Positions 8,260-11,660 of a stretch of DNA of 11,660 nucleotides are shown here, in pieces. Source of the DNA: Firmicutes bacterium UBA5420. GTDB taxonomy: Bacteria > Bacillota > Limnochordia > Darwinibacteriales > Darwinibacteriaceae. Every line of letters begins with the position of its first letter. The first letter of the stretch is position 1. The notes under the pieces were generated by a model. It worked only from the letters and a program-made list of their open reading frames with translations. It was not told the DNA's origin and did not search any database. The position numbers and the translations under genes are program-made. The stretch covers positions 1,541 through 13,200 of the forward strand of contig DHNI01000063.1 in assembly GCA_002409455.1 (NCBI GenBank). Reading direction: 5' to 3'.

Positions 8260-8326
8260 CATAGTCCAGAGATTTCCGGTCTCCGGGTAGAAACTTGCGG
8301 GCCATATTCCCGCGATTATACAGGGG
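8256..8326 (-). ncRNA. Purine riboswitch aptamer, guanine class
   Basis: All consensus parts of the three-way junction are present in the sense RNA. P1 is CCCCUGUA (8319-8326) with UAUGGGGG (8256-8263), 8 bp including two G-U pairs. J1/2 is UAAUC-like. P2 is GCGGG/CCCGC (8309-8313 with 8297-8301) with loop AAUAUGG. J2/3 is UUUCUACC (8286-8293). P3 is CCGGAG/CUCUGG (8281-8286 with 8266-8271) with loop ACCGGAAAU. The loops carry the GG and CC needed for the L2-L3 kissing contact. The ligand-pairing base in J3/1 (sense ACUAUG, base 8264) is C, as in the B. subtilis xpt aptamer, rather than the U of adenine switches, so guanine or hypoxanthine is the predicted ligand. It controls purE and the genes behind it. 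Confidence 0.96.
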
Positions 8327-8343
8327 CTGATCATCTTCTATCT

Positions 8344-8410
8344 CACATTTATTCTAACAAGATAGCCAAGCGTTGTCAACGATAAATCCGGACGTTTTTA
8401 GATAAATGTG
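8344..8410. repeat. Short inverted and direct repeats around the pur promoter
   Basis: A perfect 9-bp inverted repeat, CACATTTAT at 8344-8352 and ATAAATGTG at 8402-8410, flanks the promoter, with one arm covering the end of the -10 and the start region. The -35 lies in an 11-bp palindrome CGTTGTCAACG (8371-8381). GATAAAT occurs twice, 20 bp apart (8381-8387 and 8401-8407). These could be operator sites, but no known regulator motif is recognised and chance is possible. Confidence 0.35.
8351..8379 (-). promoter_or_regulatory. Sigma-A promoter of the purine operon
   Basis: The sense strand has a perfect -35 TTGACA (8374-8379), a 17-nt spacer, and -10 TAGAAT (8351-8356), one base from TATAAT. 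Transcription should start near 8340-8345, about 15-20 nt before the aptamer P1 helix. That gives a leader of about 185-190 nt before the purE GTG. Confidence 0.9.
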
Positions 8411-8427
8411 CAATATCATTCGTGTTT

Positions 8428-9975
8428 CTATTCTTCTGCCGTAAAGGCTGCTTGATCGCTATTGCCCTTGAATATGACATAGGCCAAGCCGTCTTGCTTT
8501 GCTTGGTACATGGCCTGATCGGCCTGTTGAACCAGCTGCTCCGCAGTCTTGGTATGATCTAGGTAGATGCTCACACCAATGCTGACTTTGATTCTGATTC
8601 TCAAGGAATCTACGACAAAGGGGTATGAAAAAATGCGCCGCAAATGCTCAGCGCTCCTTTCCACCTCACTTCTAGATTTTAGGCCTTCGGCAAAGCCAAC
8701 AAACTCATCTCCACCTAGACGAGCCAAAAAGCAGTTCTTTTCCTTTCTCATCGTCATCCGCTTGGCTACCTGTTGCAAAAGCTTGTCACCAAAGGCATGC
8801 CCATGGGTGTCATTGATTGCTTTGAAATCATCTAGGTCAATAAAGAAGACGGCCAGGTTGGTCTCCTGGTGTCGACTCATCGCTTTGAGCTTGCACTTTA
8901 GTTCTTCTTCAAATCTCTTTCGATTCGGCAACTTCGTTAAGTAGTCTGTCAAGACCATGGCCCGCATTTTGTTCACGCCGTAGTACAGTGCAAAAAACAG
9001 ACCAAAATAGAGAAGGGCCGTTAAGCCAAAACTGTAGACATAGACTTCCTTCTGATGGGCAATGACATCCATCATGCTCTGATCATTAAATAGAATCTCC
9101 AACACATAGGGTCTCCACCACGTCATCCGTGGTTCGTTCGTAAGGTGCTCAAAAGGAACATATTGCAGGGTATATTGGTTATCTTCATAGAGAAAGGTCT
9201 CCCGGAAGATCTCCCCTGTCTCTGATGCACGCTTAATATACTTCTCTTGCTCAATGGGCAAACTTTGATAAGGGATGGACATCTCGCGGGTACGACCAAC
9301 CTTTAGGACGTTGTTATTTGCTCCTTCAAAGCGATAGACATTGATATCTTCAACGAAAGGAGACTTCCCCTTCATATACCCGGTAAGGTTGGAAACGTTT
9401 AGATGCTCCAAGTCAGGATAGAGATCCTTGATGTTCACGCCCAATTCCAGCAGATATTCATGATCGGGCGTAGGGATGTAACTGAAGGTCTTGAGCTCCC
9501 CAGCATGAATGGAAAAATTAATGGCATCCGCTTCGAATCTGTCGCTTCGTAGACGCTCTGTAAGCAAAGCGGCATAGCGCGGATAGGCACTAAATTCAAA
9601 ACCCGTTTCTTCGTCAACAGTCGAGGCCACAATGGTCAGGTTTTTGTCGATGGCGTAAATATCCATTCCATCAAACTGACCCTTTAAGGCCTGAAGATCC
9701 CATTGGGATACCTCCGGATCAAGGCGATAGCGATCGAGTAGTTCGCGAGAGTAGCGCTCCATCGTATCATGAATCGTCGTTTCAATCATCTGGTTTACAA
9801 TCTCAGTATAAGCGATCTCACTATACAAGCTCTGTTCGATCAAATCTACTTTCGCCTCATGCTCTAAGCGAATGATCCCCACAATATTGTCAAAGTTGAT
9901 GTAGTAGACTGTAGCGAGTATCACAAACAAGAGCAGCATAGGAGCTAGATAACGTGTGAATCTCGTGTTCCACAA
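8428..9975 (-). CDS. Membrane-bound diguanylate cyclase (GGDEF protein) with extracytoplasmic sensor domain
   Basis: The protein probably makes cyclic di-GMP from two GTP in response to an outside signal. I choose the TTG at 9975, giving 515 residues, because AAGGAGG (9984-9990) sits 8 nt before it. The frame runs up to a TTG at 10008 overlapping the upstream stop, but that start lacks a well-placed site. A transmembrane segment at about 9-27 is followed by an outside region of about 280 residues, probably a Cache-like sensor, though the family is not certain. A second transmembrane segment spans about 311-334. The cyclase domain covers roughly 339-505, with LTDYLTKLPNR, the metal-site Asp in FFIDLDDFK (about 380) and an intact GGDEF at 421-425. 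The inhibitory RxxD site five residues before GGDEF is absent (EKNC instead). No EAL or HD-GYP domain is present. The stop is followed by no clear terminator. Confidence 0.9.
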   Translation of the reverse strand: MWNTRFTRYLAPMLLLFVILATVYYINFDNIVGIIRLEHEAKVDLIEQSLYSEIAYTEIVNQMIETTIHDTMERYSRELLDRYRLDPEVSQWDLQALKGQFDGMDIYAIDKNLTIVASTVDEETGFEFSAYPRYAALLTERLRSDRFEADAINFSIHAGELKTFSYIPTPDHEYLLELGVNIKDLYPDLEHLNVSNLTGYMKGKSPFVEDINVYRFEGANNNVLKVGRTREMSIPYQSLPIEQEKYIKRASETGEIFRETFLYEDNQYTLQYVPFEHLTNEPRMTWWRPYVLEILFNDQSMMDVIAHQKEVYVYSFGLTALLYFGLFFALYYGVNKMRAMVLTDYLTKLPNRKRFEEELKCKLKAMSRHQETNLAVFFIDLDDFKAINDTHGHAFGDKLLQQVAKRMTMRKEKNCFLARLGGDEFVGFAEGLKSRSEVERSAEHLRRIFSYPFVVDSLRIRIKVSIGVSIYLDHTKTAEQLVQQADQAMYQAKQDGLAYVIFKGNSDQAAFTAEE

Positions 9976-9983
9976 CGATATCG

Positions 9984-9990
9984 CCTCCTT
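9984..9990 (-). promoter_or_regulatory. Ribosome binding site deciding the diguanylate cyclase start
   Basis: The sense sequence AAGGAGG lies 8 nt before the TTG at 9975 and downstream of the TTG at 10008. It argues for the shorter, 515-residue protein. Confidence 0.75.
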
Positions 9991-10004
9991 CGCCTTGTGT
10001 ATGC

Positions 10005-11588
10005 TCAAAACCCTCGGAAGCTGGAGATCTGGTCTTGGAGCTCATCAGCAAGCCCCGCTAGTTTCTCTGAATCTCCTGCAATGGCTTGGGCTATCGCTGA
10101 CTGTTCTTCGGTTGAAGCTGCAATCTCTTCACTACCTGCACCAACATCCTCGGCCGCCCTGGCAATCTCTACAATTTGCGCGGCTACCTCTTGAAATACC
10201 TTGCTGATAGCAACAAAGGTATTGCCGGTGAGGTCTATTTGCTGATCTACCCGTTCGACACTGGCATCCGCCTTTTCCATACGCCCGATGGTTTCTTTGG
10301 TTCCGCGCAAGATTTGCTGAACCAACTCCGCAATGTCTCCTGATGCTTCACCAGATTGTTCAGCAAGCCTACGAACTTCCTCTGCTACAACGGCAAAACC
10401 GCGCCCACTCTCTCCGGCCCGGGCCGCTTCGATGGCTGCATTAAGGGCCAATAGATTCGTTTGATCGCTAATTTGGGTAATCAAATCAACGATGGCACCA
10501 ATTTCCTTGGACTGCTCAGCCAAGCTATTAACGGCTTCGGTGAGGTTTTGCACATCACTTCTTGCACTCGTCACGTCCTTAACGGCAACTCGAAGCATGT
10601 CCAAACCACGTTCAAGCTCATTAACAGCATGCTCTGAATTCATACGCATAGAATCGGCGCTTTCCGCCATATTCACCGATGCACTAGCAAACTCGTTAGA
10701 CGTAGCAGCCACCTCAGTAATAGCAGCACCTGTTTCTGTGGCCATGGTGGATAAGCTCTGCGATAATGAATTGACACTTCCGCTCGTCCTTTGAATCCCC
10801 TGGACGAGTGTGCGCAGACCGCCTACCATCTGCTCGAGAGAAGCAGACAGATCCCCCACTTCGCCCCGGGACTTAATCGTCCAACGAACCCCCAAGTCTC
10901 CCGAACCGATTTTGTGCGCCGCATCCTTCAACGTACCCAGAGGTTTGGTAATGCCCACGGTGACCACCCAGGCAAAAACAATGCTCAGCACAATCGCTAT
11001 AGCCAAGATGATCAAAGAGTAGAGCACAATACGGGCAATAAGCTGATTGATCTCTGTACCAATGCGCTCAACATCTGCCTCAAGTTCGGCTCGTGCCCCC
11101 TCTAAAACGGCAACTGTCTGAGTAAGGCTCGGCATAGTCTGTTCATAATAAACGCCTTCTGCACCAGTAAAATCATGTTGCAACAGCAATCCCTCGATTG
11201 CCTGAGCGGATGCATGCAACTGGTTATGAGGCCCCTGTAGCTTGAGGAACTCACCCTCCAAAGAAGGATAAAGACCTATTAGTTGAGCAAAGTCGTCGCT
11301 TCTGAGCCATTGCCCTAAATTGCACTTGGCCGGGTCCATCTCTAAGCTTATGGATTGTGTTGCCCCAGAGATCAGATACTCCTGGAGCCCCATCACCCAT
11401 TGTAGGTGCTCTATCTCCCTTCGCATTAAAGACGTATGTAGCCCTTCGGCCTCCTTGGCTATCTCCCACTGTTTTCGGATATTCAGAATCCCCCTTGTGG
11501 TATGGCCATTCGTGATTGCTACCACAAGAATTAGTGCTAGAAAACTAAGACCCAACTTTTTACCAATCGTCATCTTCGAAAACCCCAT
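10005..11588 (-). CDS. Methyl-accepting chemotaxis protein with extracytoplasmic CZB-like domain
   Basis: This is a membrane chemoreceptor of 527 residues expected to form receptor arrays and control CheA through CheW. The first transmembrane segment is at about 11-27 and the second at about 186-212, leaving about 158 residues outside. That outside region contains a CZB-like pattern of three His and one Cys: His61 with Trp64 (HLQW), Cys89 with Trp94 (CNLGQW), and His121/His125 (HNQLH). A HAMP domain spans about 213-265 (KPLGTLKDAA). The long cytoplasmic coiled coil has the conserved hairpin tip at about 361-411 (DQTNLLALNAAIEAARAGE, GRGFAVVAEEVRRLA). There is no C-terminal CheR/CheB-tethering pentapeptide; it ends ISSFRGF. 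The ATG has AAGGAGG (11596-11602) spaced 7 nt. A diguanylate cyclase begins 29 nt after its stop, so the two are probably co-transcribed. Confidence 0.94.
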   Translation of the reverse strand: MGFSKMTIGKKLGLSFLALILVVAITNGHTTRGILNIRKQWEIAKEAEGLHTSLMRREIEHLQWVMGLQEYLISGATQSISLEMDPAKCNLGQWLRSDDFAQLIGLYPSLEGEFLKLQGPHNQLHASAQAIEGLLLQHDFTGAEGVYYEQTMPSLTQTVAVLEGARAELEADVERIGTEINQLIARIVLYSLIILAIAIVLSIVFAWVVTVGITKPLGTLKDAAHKIGSGDLGVRWTIKSRGEVGDLSASLEQMVGGLRTLVQGIQRTSGSVNSLSQSLSTMATETGAAITEVAATSNEFASASVNMAESADSMRMNSEHAVNELERGLDMLRVAVKDVTSARSDVQNLTEAVNSLAEQSKEIGAIVDLITQISDQTNLLALNAAIEAARAGESGRGFAVVAEEVRRLAEQSGEASGDIAELVQQILRGTKETIGRMEKADASVERVDQQIDLTGNTFVAISKVFQEVAAQIVEIARAAEDVGAGSEEIAASTEEQSAIAQAIAGDSEKLAGLADELQDQISSFRGF

Positions 11589-11660
11589 CTGTGAACCTCC
11601 TTGTTGCTCTGGGATACTTTCTAATCATACGCATTACTAGCAAATTCGCCTCAAGAGCAG
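11589..11660. other. Region upstream of the chemoreceptor gene, cut by the window edge
   Basis: It holds the ribosome binding site AAGGAGG (11596-11602) of the chemoreceptor. A TATGAT (sense, 11624-11629) could be a -10, but the only -35-like hexamer, TTGAGG, is 19 nt away, so I do not call a promoter. No flagellar sigma-D-type motif was seen. Confidence 0.4.

Noticed and set aside
8256..8326. Adenine-specific purine riboswitch
   Set aside because: The discriminating J3/1 base is C in the sense RNA (ACUAUG), which pairs with guanine or hypoxanthine. Adenine switches have U there.
8157..8427. Small coding gene in the 271-nt gap between the cyclase and purE
   Set aside because: The gap is fully accounted for by promoter, riboswitch, terminator and the purE ribosome binding site, and no frame with a start and ribosome binding site stands out.
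11630..11650. Resemblance of GCTAGTAATGCG (sense) to a conserved 16S rRNA segment
   Set aside because: Only about nine bases match and the flanking sequence does not, so it is a chance similarity and not an rRNA fragment.
11624..11654. Promoter for the chemoreceptor gene (TATGAT with TTGAGG upstream)
   Set aside because: The spacer is 19 nt and the -35 match is poor, so the support is too weak. The real promoter may lie beyond the window.
1..11660. CRISPR array, insertion sequence, prophage or toxin-antitoxin genes
   Set aside because: No spaced direct repeats, transposase or phage motifs, or small paired genes were seen. The window is housekeeping and signalling genes in uniform style.

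Overview
The window is almost entirely coding, and every gene lies on the minus strand. Gene content and style point to a Firmicute, probably an anaerobic clostridial (Peptococcaceae- or heliobacteria-like) lineage. The evidence is strong AGGAGG-type ribosome binding sites, GTG and TTG starts, a Bacillus-type PurF with propeptide and Fe-S cysteines, a short PurL of the PurS/PurQ-dependent kind, and a transcription-terminating guanine riboswitch. The lineage is inferred from protein style alone and is not firm below phylum.

Layout, read in the direction of transcription (high to low coordinates). (1) 11589-11660: a short stretch upstream of the first gene, with a good ribosome binding site but no convincing promoter. 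(2) 11588-8428: a two-gene unit. It encodes a membrane methyl-accepting chemotaxis protein whose outside domain carries a CZB-like zinc-site pattern, followed 29 nt later by a membrane diguanylate cyclase (GGDEF protein). (3) 8427-8157: a 271-nt regulatory region with a near-consensus sigma-A promoter, a complete guanine-class purine riboswitch aptamer, an antiterminator and a Rho-independent terminator. (4) 8156-1: a tightly packed purine operon, purE-purB-purL-purF-purM-purN-purH, with purH running off the left edge.

The operon covers most of the route from PRPP to IMP: PurF (step 1), PurN (3), PurL (4), PurM (5), PurE (6), PurB (8) and PurH (9 and 10). PurD may lie just beyond the left edge. 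Compared with the Bacillus order purEKBCSQLFMNHD, the purK and purC-purS-purQ positions are empty although the flanking genes are only 11-12 nt apart. PurC and the PurL partners PurS and PurQ must therefore be encoded elsewhere. The riboswitch should shut the operon off when guanine or hypoxanthine is plentiful: the ligand-bound aptamer keeps its P1 3' strand, freeing the terminator to form.

No mobile element, CRISPR array, tRNA or rRNA was found. The most interesting points are the unusually rich set of competing folds in the riboswitch leader, the missing purine genes, and the extracytoplasmic CZB-like zinc-site pattern in the chemoreceptor paired with a diguanylate cyclase. I see no clear evidence of a wholly undescribed system.
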